51,030 nt of DNA from UBA1181 sp045601045 (lineage in GTDB: Bacteria; Bacteroidota; Bacteroidia; Bacteroidales; Paludibacteraceae), in NCBI GenBank assembly GCA_045601045.1, contig JAZRZA010000055.1, positions 1 through 51,030 on the forward strand. Reading direction: 5' to 3'. Numbering within the stretch: the first letter of the stretch is position 1; each line of letters starts with the position of its first letter. The notes under the pieces are model-generated. The model saw only the letters and a list, made by a program, of their open reading frames with translations. It was not told where the DNA came from and did not search any database. A program made the position numbers and the translations under genes. Positions 7,293 to 15,196 of this stretch are shown here, piece by piece.

Positions 7293-8585
7293 TCATTCCT
7301 TCGTCTTTTGCCCTGCCACCGAGATGCAGAACTGATTTCTGTCGCTGAAATATTTTTGAGCCAACTCCATCAACTTGGCAGGTGTGGTGGAGAGAATGGA
7401 TTTCTCGCTTTGCTTATAGAACTCATTTCCGTCGATTCCCTGCGTCAAGAAGGAGAGATAGGTGTCTACGAAAGAGAATGAGCCATCTATGAGACGAGCG
7501 TTTTCTCCCAACATATAACTGCGCACCTCCTCCAGCTCTTCCGCCTCCACAGGCACTTCGCGCAACTTTTTCAGCTCTTTCTCAATCTCCTTCAAAGTAG
7601 GCTCCACAAACTCCGTGGCGGTTTGGGTGGCGATGATGAAACGGCCCATGGAAGGATGTGAGAGCAAATAGGAATTGATACCATAGGTATACCCCTTTTC
7701 CTCACGGATATTAGTCATCAAGCGGCTGCCGAAATACCCGCCCAACAAAGTGTTCAGCACCGAAAAATAGTGGAAATCGGGATCCTTGGGCGACATCACC
7801 TTTCTACCGATATAGATGGCGGATTGAACGCTATCCGGTTTCTCCTCAAAACAATAGGTTTTGTTCAACTCATCCCACTCATAGAGCGGACACTTAAACG
7901 AAGAACGTTTGCCGGATTTAATCGTACCCAAGGTATCGTCCACCAATTTACGGACCGAATCATCCACCTTTCCAGAAACGACAATGTCGCAATCCTCCAT
8001 GATATAATTCGCGCGGTGAAACTCGCGCAACCACTCCGTATTGAGTCGATCATAATCCTCCATCCTCGCCATTGTTCCGTAGAGGCTCTTAGGGCCAAAC
8101 AAGGCCGAGGCCAAATTGCGGGAAGCAAGCGCAGTCACCTTCTCTCTCTGAATCAGGTATTGCTGTTTACGCTTGTTCAAATAGGTGGAAAACTCCTTTT
8201 CGCCATACAAGGGCTCGGTCAAGACCTCGGAAAGAAGGTGGAGCATCGGTTCCAAATGACGCTTCAAAGCGTGCATGGTCACACAAGTGTTCTCGTACGA
8301 GACACTAGAACTCAACAGACCGCCATAGGAATCCAAAATCTCCGCAATCTCGGCGGAAGAGTGTTTCTTCGTTCCCTCGCAGAGCAACTGCCCCGCGAAG
8401 CTAGCCACCAACAAGTGTGACTGATGAATGGTGCCTGCTTTTACAAGGCAATCCACTCGTACAATATCCTCCTCCCCGAAAGGAAGTTCATGCAACGTGG
8501 CGCCATTGGCCAACTTACGCACATTCGCTATCGGGAACTCCACCCCAGAGACGGGTTTAATCGTAGGACAAACGGTTCTATCCAT
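7293..8585 (-). CDS. M16-family peptidase homologue lacking the HxxEH zinc motif
   Basis: 430 residues from ATG 8585. A TTG at 8594 would add three residues and overlap kdsB by four bases, and is less likely. Its length and fold pattern fit the two-domain M16B half-clan: central R-Y segment near EKGYTYGINS, GGYFGSRLMTNIREEKGYTYG and a C-terminal AQKYF. The N-terminal position where active members carry HxxEH reads A-G-Q-L-L-C-E-G-T, so both histidines are missing. It is therefore probably a non-catalytic subunit that would need an active partner encoded elsewhere. No signal peptide is seen, so it is likely cytoplasmic. It follows kdsB by only 5 bases and is co-transcribed with it. Confidence 0.85.
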   Translation of the reverse strand: MDRTVCPTIKPVSGVEFPIANVRKLANGATLHELPFGEEDIVRVDCLVKAGTIHQSHLLVASFAGQLLCEGTKKHSSAEIAEILDSYGGLLSSSVSYENTCVTMHALKRHLEPMLHLLSEVLTEPLYGEKEFSTYLNKRKQQYLIQREKVTALASRNLASALFGPKSLYGTMARMEDYDRLNTEWLREFHRANYIMEDCDIVVSGKVDDSVRKLVDDTLGTIKSGKRSSFKCPLYEWDELNKTYCFEEKPDSVQSAIYIGRKVMSPKDPDFHYFSVLNTLLGGYFGSRLMTNIREEKGYTYGINSYLLSHPSMGRFIIATQTATEFVEPTLKEIEKELKKLREVPVEAEELEEVRSYMLGENARLIDGSFSFVDTYLSFLTQGIDGNEFYKQSEKSILSTTPAKLMELAQKYFSDRNQFCISVAGQKTKE

Positions 8586-8590
8586 TATTT

Positions 8591-9358
8591 TCAAATATTA
8601 TCGCGTTCACGGAGGAACTTTTCAGCCCTCGCCAAATCTTCCGGGGTATCAATGCCAATGGTCTCCATTTTCGTGACACCCACTTTTATTTTATACCCAT
8701 TCTCAATCCAACGAAGTTGCTCCAACGACTCCGTTAGCTCCAACGAGGACTGGGGAAGTTTCGTGATCTTCCCCAACACATCCGCACGATAGGCGTAGAG
8801 CCCAATGTGCTTGTAATAGATATGCTGCGACAACCAATCCTTCGTCTCGGCACCACGTTTATAAGGGATGACAGAACGGCTGAAATAGATCGCCTCGCTA
8901 TTTTTATTCAATACGACCTTCGGAGAATTGGGGTTGAACAAGGCAGCCTCACCATCCTCCACCGTGAAAGGTTTCACCAAAGTGGCGATCTGAGCCGTCG
9001 GATCATCGAAACAATCACACAAGGCTTGAATCTGTTGCGGTTGGATAAAGGGCTCGTCACCCTGGATATTAATGACGATCTCCTTCCCGGACATCGTTTT
9101 GTTATAGGCTTCGAAGCAACGGTCGGTACCGCTTTTGTGTTGATCGGAGGTCATAACGGCCTTTCCGCCGAAAGCCTCAACCGCCTGGTATATTCGATCA
9201 TCGTCCGTAGCCACATAGACACAGTCCAGTAATTGGGAGACTTGTTCATACACGCGCTGAATCATACTCTTTCCACAAATCTCCACCAAAGGTTTACCCG
9301 GGAAGCGGGTGGAAGCATATCTGGCCGGTATAATGCCAACAAATTTATTTTTGTCCAT
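8591..9358 (-). CDS. kdsB: 3-deoxy-manno-octulosonate cytidylyltransferase
   Basis: 255 residues, the normal KdsB length. It activates Kdo to CMP-Kdo for lipid A-core assembly of lipopolysaccharide, in the cytoplasm. The signature is at the N-terminus: IPARYASTRFPGKPL (nucleotide-binding loop). It is followed by VATDDDRI, SGTDRC and NIQGDEPF, all family hallmarks. It is the first gene of a two-gene unit with the M16 homologue. Its own -7 element lies at 9388-9395, giving a short leader. Confidence 0.97.
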   Translation of the reverse strand: MDKNKFVGIIPARYASTRFPGKPLVEICGKSMIQRVYEQVSQLLDCVYVATDDDRIYQAVEAFGGKAVMTSDQHKSGTDRCFEAYNKTMSGKEIVINIQGDEPFIQPQQIQALCDCFDDPTAQIATLVKPFTVEDGEAALFNPNSPKVVLNKNSEAIYFSRSVIPYKRGAETKDWLSQHIYYKHIGLYAYRADVLGKITKLPQSSLELTESLEQLRWIENGYKIKVGVTKMETIGIDTPEDLARAEKFLRERDNI

Positions 9359-9387
9359 AACTATTTCGGATTAAATTCACCTATCCA

Positions 9388-9395
9388 CAAAGATA
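9388..9395 (-). promoter_or_regulatory. Promoter -7 element for kdsB
   Basis: Minus strand reads TATCTTTG, an exact TAnnTTTG, 29 bases before the kdsB ATG. A TTTG copy upstream is only 12 bases away, shorter than the usual 19-21. Confidence 0.5.
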
Positions 9396-9431
9396 AAGAA
9401 ATTACAACAAAACACGATTCTTAATTCTTAA

Positions 9432-9508
9432 ATAAAAAAATAGTGCGCCAAAATCTCACGACTTCGGCGCACCCACCTTAACTATGAAAAAATCTACCTG
9501 TTTTGTTT
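9432..9508 (-). ncRNA. Candidate small RNA of about 75 nt, or attenuated kdsB leader
   Basis: A full promoter sits just upstream on the minus strand (TTTG at 9542-9545, 19 bases, TACCTTTG at 9515-9522), predicting a start near 9508. The transcript has an unpaired A/U-rich 5' part. It then has a 7-bp GC-rich hairpin (GTGCGCC / GGCGCAC, arms at 9466-9472 and 9443-9449) followed by seven Ts, an intrinsic terminator. No reading frame fits inside. kdsB has its own promoter downstream, so this looks like a stand-alone RNA. The alternative is a terminator-attenuator in a longer kdsB leader. Confidence 0.55.
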
Positions 9509-9514
9509 GCGTCA

Positions 9515-9545
9515 CAAAGGTACGGCACATTTTTTATTCCGCAAA
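9515..9545 (-). promoter_or_regulatory. Full Bacteroidota promoter (-33 TTTG, -7 TACCTTTG)
   Basis: TTTG at 9545-9542, exactly 19 bases, then TACCTTTG at 9522-9515 on the minus strand, a perfect match to the phylum consensus. It drives the candidate small RNA at 9432-9508. The remaining stretch 9546-9734 is A/T-rich and holds nothing I can name beyond the leader of alkD. Confidence 0.7.
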
Positions 9546-9734
9546 ATATAATGCCTTTTTTTTTACTGTTTCGCTAAAAAAAGCGACCTACAAGCCCCCA
9601 AGAAACGGACATCAACCGTATTTTTACCGAAAAGAGAAGACAAATTTTGCATATTTTGCAAAAAACGCGACATTTGCAAACAACAAGGCTCCAACTTTGT
9701 AAAATAAATTTCCGTAAAATAATTCGTAAAAAAG

Positions 9735-10445
9735 ATGAAACATCTATACGAGGAGATGCTTTCGCACCGTGACGAACAGCAAATCACCAACCTTTCCCGC
9801 TTTTTCAAAACCGGGAAGGGCGAATATGGGGAAGGAGATCAATTTTTAGGCATAAAAGTCCCCATCACCCGACAAATCGTAAAGGAACTTTGGGACAAGA
9901 CCTCCTTCGAGGAATTGGAACGATGCATCACCTCCCCGCTGCACGAAATCCGCTTGGCGGCACTCCTGACACTGATCCAAATATTCAAGCATGCGAAAAA
10001 GGAGCCAGAAAAGCAAAAACAATGCGTGGACTTCTACCTTTCCCATACCGAACACATCAACAATTGGGATTTGGTGGATCTCTCATGCTACGAACTGATC
10101 GGCGCCTGGCTATTGGACAAGGATCGATCTCTTCTCTACGATTTGGCGCAAAACGGAAAAACCATTTGGGAGCAGCGCATCGGCATGGTCAGCACCATGA
10201 AGTTTGTGCGTAACGATCAACTGGAGGACACATTCAAAATCGCGGACATTCTGCTCCATCATTCTCACGATCTGATTCAAAAAGCGGTGGGTTGGTTATT
10301 GCGAGAATGCGGGAAACACGATGTCGACCAACTAAAAGCCTATTTGAAACAGCGCTACAAAACGATGCCCCGCACCACCCTACGCTACGCCATCGAAAGA
10401 TTCGAGGAGAGCGAAAGGAAAAGATACCTAACAGGAGAGATTTGA
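9735..10445 (+). CDS. DNA alkylation repair protein, AlkD-type HEAT-repeat DNA glycosylase
   Basis: 236 residues, the normal length for AlkD. The all-helical HEAT-like repeat protein removes N3- and N7-alkylated purines. Family marks are GVKVPITRQIVKELW-like (FLGIKVPITRQIVKELW), ITSPLHEIRLAAL, and the motif NNWDLVD with the DNA-facing Trp and Asp, then FEQRIGMVS-like EQRIGMVSTMKFV and a late VGWLLRECGK. It is a single gene on the plus strand, facing the RES-like gene. Its stop is 1 base from the stop of that convergent gene. Confidence 0.9.
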   Translation: MKHLYEEMLSHRDEQQITNLSRFFKTGKGEYGEGDQFLGIKVPITRQIVKELWDKTSFEELERCITSPLHEIRLAALLTLIQIFKHAKKEPEKQKQCVDFYLSHTEHINNWDLVDLSCYELIGAWLLDKDRSLLYDLAQNGKTIWEQRIGMVSTMKFVRNDQLEDTFKIADILLHHSHDLIQKAVGWLLRECGKHDVDQLKAYLKQRYKTMPRTTLRYAIERFEESERKRYLTGEI

Positions 10446-10446
10446 T

Positions 10447-11298
10447 TCAGACGCCAAATTTCAATTTGCCACTCGGCAAGAGTTCTCCGTCATCCTTGTA
10501 TTCCATGGAGACAGAACCATCCGACTCCCGCTGGACCTTATAGCGGCAAATGCTCTCCAACGCAATACTCGCATCGGCTGCCGCACTGGTGATCGCGACA
10601 TTCAGACCCATCATACCATCTGTCGGCACCGAAGGATAGAGCACCCCCTCATAACCCTTCTCCACGGATATTTTCGCGAAGAGCGCGCTGATCAAATATT
10701 CGTAATCAGACTTGGATGGATTAGGCCGAGAAAATATATAGGAAAAGAATTCCGCGCGTTGGTCCAGTTCCTGCCGCAAATTTTTAGGGCAACTGGCCAA
10801 TAAAGATTCATATTGGAATTTAGCCTCCTTCAAAAGCGGATTCTCCTCCGCATGTGAGAAATAATTGGGATGAATGACCTCAATCACAGCGATGGGACGG
10901 GTGACCCGCCACACCCCAAAGGTCAACAATTCCTCCCCTTGCAAATCCTCGGTCGAGAGGAGACGCGAACACTCCGCCGCCGTCACATACTCCGACAAGA
11001 AGGCAGAACCGTCATCCGCCACCAAACACCCATAAAACATACGCATATCCGGCGTGCTGGCCCGATGATACTTCGCGGAAGGAGATTGGCGATAGGACAA
11101 ATCCGAGAACTTCAACACATTCGTGCCCACACGAGCCCGTACGATGCGCTGACCGGGTTCCAAAGAAGCCACCAAGAAGCCACTGGGTCCCGCCTCCTCC
11201 AACAGCGCACGCACCTCCTCCTCTGGATATAAACTCATATCCATCTTCAACAAACGCTCCTTTATGGTCTCAAATTGCATATCCTCAATGTTGGGCAT
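10447..11298 (-). CDS. RES-domain-like protein
   Basis: 283 residues from ATG 11298. A longer start at 11337 is excluded because the -7 element at 11315-11322 lies downstream of it. Residues about 45-115 resemble a RES domain: R-I-V-R-A-R, then FSDLSYR, a K-Y-x-R-A-S-T-P segment, MFYGCLV and a following Ser-Glu (LSEY). RES proteins are best known as NAD+-degrading toxins, but longer RES-containing proteins also occur alone. No antitoxin-like gene is adjacent. The C-terminal half (about 130-283) is unassigned. The RES assignment is tentative. Confidence 0.6.
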   Translation of the reverse strand: MPNIEDMQFETIKERLLKMDMSLYPEEEVRALLEEAGPSGFLVASLEPGQRIVRARVGTNVLKFSDLSYRQSPSAKYHRASTPDMRMFYGCLVADDGSAFLSEYVTAAECSRLLSTEDLQGEELLTFGVWRVTRPIAVIEVIHPNYFSHAEENPLLKEAKFQYESLLASCPKNLRQELDQRAEFFSYIFSRPNPSKSDYEYLISALFAKISVEKGYEGVLYPSVPTDGMMGLNVAITSAAADASIALESICRYKVQRESDGSVSMEYKDDGELLPSGKLKFGV

Positions 11299-11314
11299 AC
11301 CCAAAAGTTTGATA

Positions 11315-11322
11315 CAAATGTA
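11315..11322 (-). promoter_or_regulatory. Promoter -7 element for the RES-like gene
   Basis: Minus strand TACATTTG, an exact TAnnTTTG. A TTTG at 11339-11342 lies 16 bases upstream. It fixes the gene start at 11298 with a leader of about 10 bases. Confidence 0.5.
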
Positions 11323-11382
11323 AATCAAATTCACCATTCAAAAAAGTTTTTATACCTTCGCACAACACTTATTCAAACAGAC

Positions 11383-12306
11383 ATGAAGAGAATTATCGCA
11401 TACACTCTCCTTTTCCTATTCAACACCCTCCTTCACGCCTTCCCCATCACGGAATGCGATACCACGTGGTACACGGGAGAGGGCACCCAATACGGAGGCG
11501 TGGCGGGTTCCAACGGAGGTAACTGTGGCATCTACGTTCCAGAAGACGAGTTTCTCCACTGCGCCATGAACCATACGCAATACGACAGTAGCTATGCTTG
11601 CGGCGCATGCGTCAGGGTATTCGGTCCACTAGGCGAGATCACCGTAAAGGTGGTGGACCGCTGTCCGGAATGCAAACATGGAGACATCGATTTCAGCACC
11701 CTCTCCTTCCTTCAAATAGCGACATTAGAAGCCGGCAGAGTACCTATCAAATGGCAATTCGTCCCTTGCGAAGAGGAGAAAAACATCAAAGTGAAATTCG
11801 AAGAGGGAACCAGTCAATTCTACTTCAAGGCCATCTTCTACGACATCAAATACCGCATCAATAAGGTGGAATACCAACGGCAGGACGGCACCTTCGTCCC
11901 TATCCACAGAGAGATGTACAACTTCTACGTGGAGAATGGTGGCATCGATGAAGACAAGAGCAAAATAGGTCCCTACATCTTCCGGCTCACCTCTTCGGAG
12001 GGCGACACGCTCACGACAGATCCAGTAGAATATGTGGCAGGAAAGGAGATCGATTTAGGCATTCAGTTCCCACACCATGACTGCGGAGATGGAGAGCATA
12101 ACGAGCAGACACTCCTCGACGAACCCATAAAAGCAGGTATCCCCACGCCCATCAAAATCGAGGTGTACGACTTGGCTGGAAGAAGGATCGGTGTCTTCTC
12201 CAACCAAGCGGAATTCGAATCCTCCGGCAATAAACGCAAAGGATTCTATCTCATCAAAGAGATCGGCGCGGAGGGGGAAATTGGCCATCGACTTATTAAG
12301 GAGTGA
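11383..12306 (+). CDS. Bacterial expansin with C-terminal T9SS-type tail
   Basis: 307 residues. Signal peptide 1-19. Domain 1 (about 25-128) is a double-psi beta barrel with WYTGEGTQYGG, VKVVDRCPE (Asp92) and GDIDFS (Asp103), corresponding to the two acidic residues conserved in expansins such as Bacillus EXLX1. Domain 2 (about 133-225) is the beta-sandwich binding module. Its flat aromatic site reads Q-F-Y-F-K at 145-149 instead of the tandem Trp pair. Expansins loosen cellulose/xyloglucan contacts without hydrolysis. The last 60 residues (I-K-I-E-V-Y-D-L-A-G-R-R ... G-F-Y-L-I-K-E) look like a T9SS type-A sorting domain, so it is probably exported to the surface. Six to eight cysteines in domain 1 suggest disulfides. 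An upstream frame from 11275 would bury the signal peptide and is rejected. Confidence 0.85.
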   Translation: MKRIIAYTLLFLFNTLLHAFPITECDTTWYTGEGTQYGGVAGSNGGNCGIYVPEDEFLHCAMNHTQYDSSYACGACVRVFGPLGEITVKVVDRCPECKHGDIDFSTLSFLQIATLEAGRVPIKWQFVPCEEEKNIKVKFEEGTSQFYFKAIFYDIKYRINKVEYQRQDGTFVPIHREMYNFYVENGGIDEDKSKIGPYIFRLTSSEGDTLTTDPVEYVAGKEIDLGIQFPHHDCGDGEHNEQTLLDEPIKAGIPTPIKIEVYDLAGRRIGVFSNQAEFESSGNKRKGFYLIKEIGAEGEIGHRLIKE

Positions 12307-12347
12307 CAATAATCACGCGCAAATCGCTTGAATTACGGATTTTTTCC

Positions 12348-12355
12348 TATTTTTG
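12348..12355 (+). promoter_or_regulatory. Promoter -7 element for frr-rsgA
   Basis: TATTTTTG, exact TAnnTTTG, 41 bases before frr. A TTG at 12328-12330 sits 17 bases upstream. Confidence 0.5.
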
Positions 12356-12395
12356 CGTTCAATTCAAATTTTGACAATAAATAATATTAAATAGT

Positions 12396-12956
12396 ATGGC
12401 AGAAGTAAAAGATTATTTCAAAGCGGCTGAAGAGAAGATGGAGCAAGCATTGCTTCACTTGGATGACTCATTGGCACGCATCAGAGCAGGCAAAGCGAAT
12501 GTCCGCATCCTTGATGGTGTACGTTTGGATTATTACGGAAGTATCGTTCCCCTTTCAGGCGTTGCCACAATCACTACACCAGACGCCCGCACCATCGCGA
12601 TCCAACCTTGGGAAAAGAAGATGATCGGAGAGATTGAGAAGGCTATCATGGCCTCTGAGGTAGGTATCACACCTGAAAACAACGGAGAGCTCATCCGCCT
12701 TTGCATTCCACCTTTGACAGAGGATAGACGTAAGGCATTGGTGAAGCAAACCCGCGCGGATGGAGAGGATGCGAAGATCAGCATCCGTAACGCTCGTCGC
12801 GACGCGATCGATGGTTTGAAAAAGGAGGTTAAGAACGGTTTGGCGGAAGATGCTGAGAAAGACGCAGAAGCTGAGGTTCAAAAAATCCACGACAAATACA
12901 TCAAGAAGGTCGACGAAATCCTCGCCGCAAAGGAGAAAGAGGTAATGACAGTATGA
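12396..12956 (+). CDS. frr: Ribosome recycling factor
   Basis: 186 residues, the standard RRF length. It splits post-termination ribosomes together with EF-G. Signature segments are L-x-R-I-R-A-G-K-A-N near the N-terminus, LDYYGS, V-A-T-I-x-x-P-D-A-R-T, IQPWEK, and IRLCIPPLTEDRRKALVKQ, then RNARRDAIDGLKK. It overlaps rsgA by four bases (ATGA), placing two ribosome maintenance factors in one unit. Confidence 0.97.
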   Translation: MAEVKDYFKAAEEKMEQALLHLDDSLARIRAGKANVRILDGVRLDYYGSIVPLSGVATITTPDARTIAIQPWEKKMIGEIEKAIMASEVGITPENNGELIRLCIPPLTEDRRKALVKQTRADGEDAKISIRNARRDAIDGLKKEVKNGLAEDAEKDAEAEVQKIHDKYIKKVDEILAAKEKEVMTV

Positions 12957-13879
12957 TCGGTCTCGTCGTTAAAAATACAGGAAGCGGCTATTGGGTTAAA
13001 AGCGAATCCGACGGCCAACTTTTTGAATGTAAGATCAAAGGTAACTTCCGTATCAAAGGGATCAAAAGCACAAACCCGGTTGCCGTCGGCGATCGGGTTT
13101 CTTTCGATATGCCTGCCGATGGCCCCGGATGGATCACCGCCATCGAAGATAGGAAAAACTACATTGTACGCAAACCGACCAATCTCTCCAAACAGTTGCA
13201 CATCATCGCAGCCAATTTGGATCAATTGCTCTTAATTGTCACCATCAACCACCCTCAAACCTCCACCGTTTTCATCGACAGAGCCCTCGCGACCAGCGAA
13301 GCCTACCAGGTGAACGCTAAGATCATCATCAACAAGATGGATCTATACGACGAAGAGGAGACCGAATACATGAAAGCGTTGATGTACCTCTACGAGACCA
13401 TCGGTTACGAATGTCTTGCCGTATCCGCCAAAACAGGAGAGAACATCGATAAACTAATAGCCATGCTACAGGGAAAGACCTCCCTGCTATCAGGAAATTC
13501 CGGTGTGGGGAAATCCTCTCTCATCAACGCGATAGCACCGGAGTTCTCCACCAAAACGGGTGAGATATCCGATGTCCACAACAAAGGCATGCACACCACC
13601 ACTTTTTCCGAGATGTTCGAACTAAACGACAACTCCTACCTAATCGACACCCCCGGCATCAAAGGATTCGGCACCATCGATTTCAAGAAAGAGGAGGTCG
13701 GACACTATTTCCCTGAAATATTTAGGGAATCCGCCCATTGCAAATTCGGCAACTGCACCCACATCCACGAACCGGGATGCGCCGTATTGCAAGCCATTGA
13801 GGAGCATACCATCAGCGCGTCTCGATACACCAGTTATTTAAGTATATTGGACGACTGCGAAGAGGGCAAATACAGATAA
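12953..13879 (+). CDS. rsgA: Ribosome small-subunit GTPase A (RsgA/YjeQ)
   Basis: 308 residues. It is a circularly permuted GTPase that helps 30S maturation. An N-terminal OB fold (residues about 1-70) is followed by G4 (INKMD), G5 (VSAKTG), G1 Walker A (SGNSGVGKSSL) and G3 (DTPGIKGF), in the permuted order. A C-terminal zinc motif C-K-F-G-N-C-T-H-I-H-E-P-G-C completes it. It is co-translated with frr and followed 28 bases later by the histidine kinase. Confidence 0.97.
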   Translation: MIGLVVKNTGSGYWVKSESDGQLFECKIKGNFRIKGIKSTNPVAVGDRVSFDMPADGPGWITAIEDRKNYIVRKPTNLSKQLHIIAANLDQLLLIVTINHPQTSTVFIDRALATSEAYQVNAKIIINKMDLYDEEETEYMKALMYLYETIGYECLAVSAKTGENIDKLIAMLQGKTSLLSGNSGVGKSSLINAIAPEFSTKTGEISDVHNKGMHTTTFSEMFELNDNSYLIDTPGIKGFGTIDFKKEEVGHYFPEIFRESAHCKFGNCTHIHEPGCAVLQAIEEHTISASRYTSYLSILDDCEEGKYR

Positions 13880-13907
13880 GCCGACATAGGCCAACAGAGA
13901 CAAGTCG

Positions 13908-15092
13908 ATGAAATTCAGGCTAGAAAACCATATCAAATTCACCTTCTCCATTATCGCGATCCTGATTGTGGGGCTCTCCGTCTATTACTCCAACCACCTT
14001 GCTCGAGAGATGGCTGAAGAGGAGAAGCAACGAATCAACTTATGGGCGGAAGCGACAAGACGATTGGTATCCGCCAACGACGAGAGCGACCTCTCCTTTC
14101 TAATGAAGGTGATTGAGGAGAACACCAACATCCCCGTACTCATCGCGGATGACCACGGCAGCGTCATTATGCACCGAAACTTGGGGCTACCCGAGGAAGA
14201 AGAATCCACTTCTCCCCAAACGAAGCTATTTCTGGAAAAGAAACTCGAGGAATTCAAAAGCGAGGAGACCGTCATCCCCATCCAAATAGATGAGGATACG
14301 CAGCACTACCTATATTATGGCAAATCGACGATGCTGAACAAGTTAGCATACTATCCATATATTCAATGGACCATCATAGTAGCCTTCTTCATTGTCCTAT
14401 TTTTCGTCTTTTCCAGCGCCAAACGCTCAGAACAAAACCGTGTATGGGTTGGACTCTCCAAAGAGACAGCTCACCAATTAGGCACACCGATCTCTTCCCT
14501 ACTCGCTTGGGTGGAGATACTGAAAGGCGAAGGCGTGGACAAAAACCTGATGGACGAGATGGAGAAGGATGTCAACCGACTCCGAACCATCGCGGAACGA
14601 TTCTCCAAAATCGGTTCCAAAGCGGAGTTGACCCCCGTCGTACTGAACGACATTCTTGACAATGCGTTGGCCTACATGCGGAAAAGGACCTCCAACAAGG
14701 TTCAAATCACCTGCCATTACATGGAAGATCGCCCCATCACCGTGGCGCTGAACCAACCACTTTTCGAATGGGTGGTCGAGAATCTTTGCAAAAACGCCAT
14801 CGACGCAATGGAGGGAGAAGGGAAAATAGACGTAACTGTCAGTCAAAGCAATGCCAAGGTAATCATCGACGTAAGCGACACCGGGAAAGGCATTCCAAAA
14901 TCAAAGTTCAAAACCGTTTTCAACCCAGGGTTCACGACAAAGAAAAGAGGTTGGGGTTTGGGGTTATCCCTTGTACGTCGCATTGTAGAGGAATACCACA
15001 AGGGTAAAATATTTGTGAAACACTCCGAAATTAACGTGGGAACCACATTTAGAATCACTCTACCGAACACACAACCATCTAATACACAATAA
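13908..15092 (+). CDS. Membrane sensor histidine kinase (no adjacent response regulator)
   Basis: 394 residues. Two transmembrane helices (about 10-28 and 152-170) enclose a short extracytoplasmic sensor of about 120 residues. The dimerisation helix carries the phospho-acceptor H189 in SKETAHQLGTPISS. The ATPase domain shows the N box (ENLCKNAIDAM), DTGKGIP and the G box GWGLGLS. It is a complete class-I kinase without HAMP or PAS domain. No response-regulator gene lies nearby, so it is an orphan whose partner must be elsewhere. It follows rsgA by 28 bases. Confidence 0.93.
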   Translation: MKFRLENHIKFTFSIIAILIVGLSVYYSNHLAREMAEEEKQRINLWAEATRRLVSANDESDLSFLMKVIEENTNIPVLIADDHGSVIMHRNLGLPEEEESTSPQTKLFLEKKLEEFKSEETVIPIQIDEDTQHYLYYGKSTMLNKLAYYPYIQWTIIVAFFIVLFFVFSSAKRSEQNRVWVGLSKETAHQLGTPISSLLAWVEILKGEGVDKNLMDEMEKDVNRLRTIAERFSKIGSKAELTPVVLNDILDNALAYMRKRTSNKVQITCHYMEDRPITVALNQPLFEWVVENLCKNAIDAMEGEGKIDVTVSQSNAKVIIDVSDTGKGIPKSKFKTVFNPGFTTKKRGWGLGLSLVRRIVEEYHKGKIFVKHSEINVGTTFRITLPNTQPSNTQ

Positions 15093-15161
15093 ATTACAAA
15101 ATAATGTCACAAAAAAGAGAAAAATGAATCTCATAAAGGGGCAAGATATCATTAAATTTTG

Positions 15162-15169
15162 TAATTTTG
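15162..15169 (+). promoter_or_regulatory. Promoter -7 element for yceD-rpmF
   Basis: TAATTTTG, exact TAnnTTTG. It covers a TTG that could otherwise be read as the yceD start, so translation must begin further down. Confidence 0.55.
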
Positions 15170-15196
15170 CGGAGATTTTTAGAATCCATACGTAAA

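Noticed and set aside
9563..9808. 81-residue frame on the minus strand across the alkD start
   Set aside because: Overlaps the start of a clear gene, Cys/Phe-rich with no family resemblance, and no promoter or start context.
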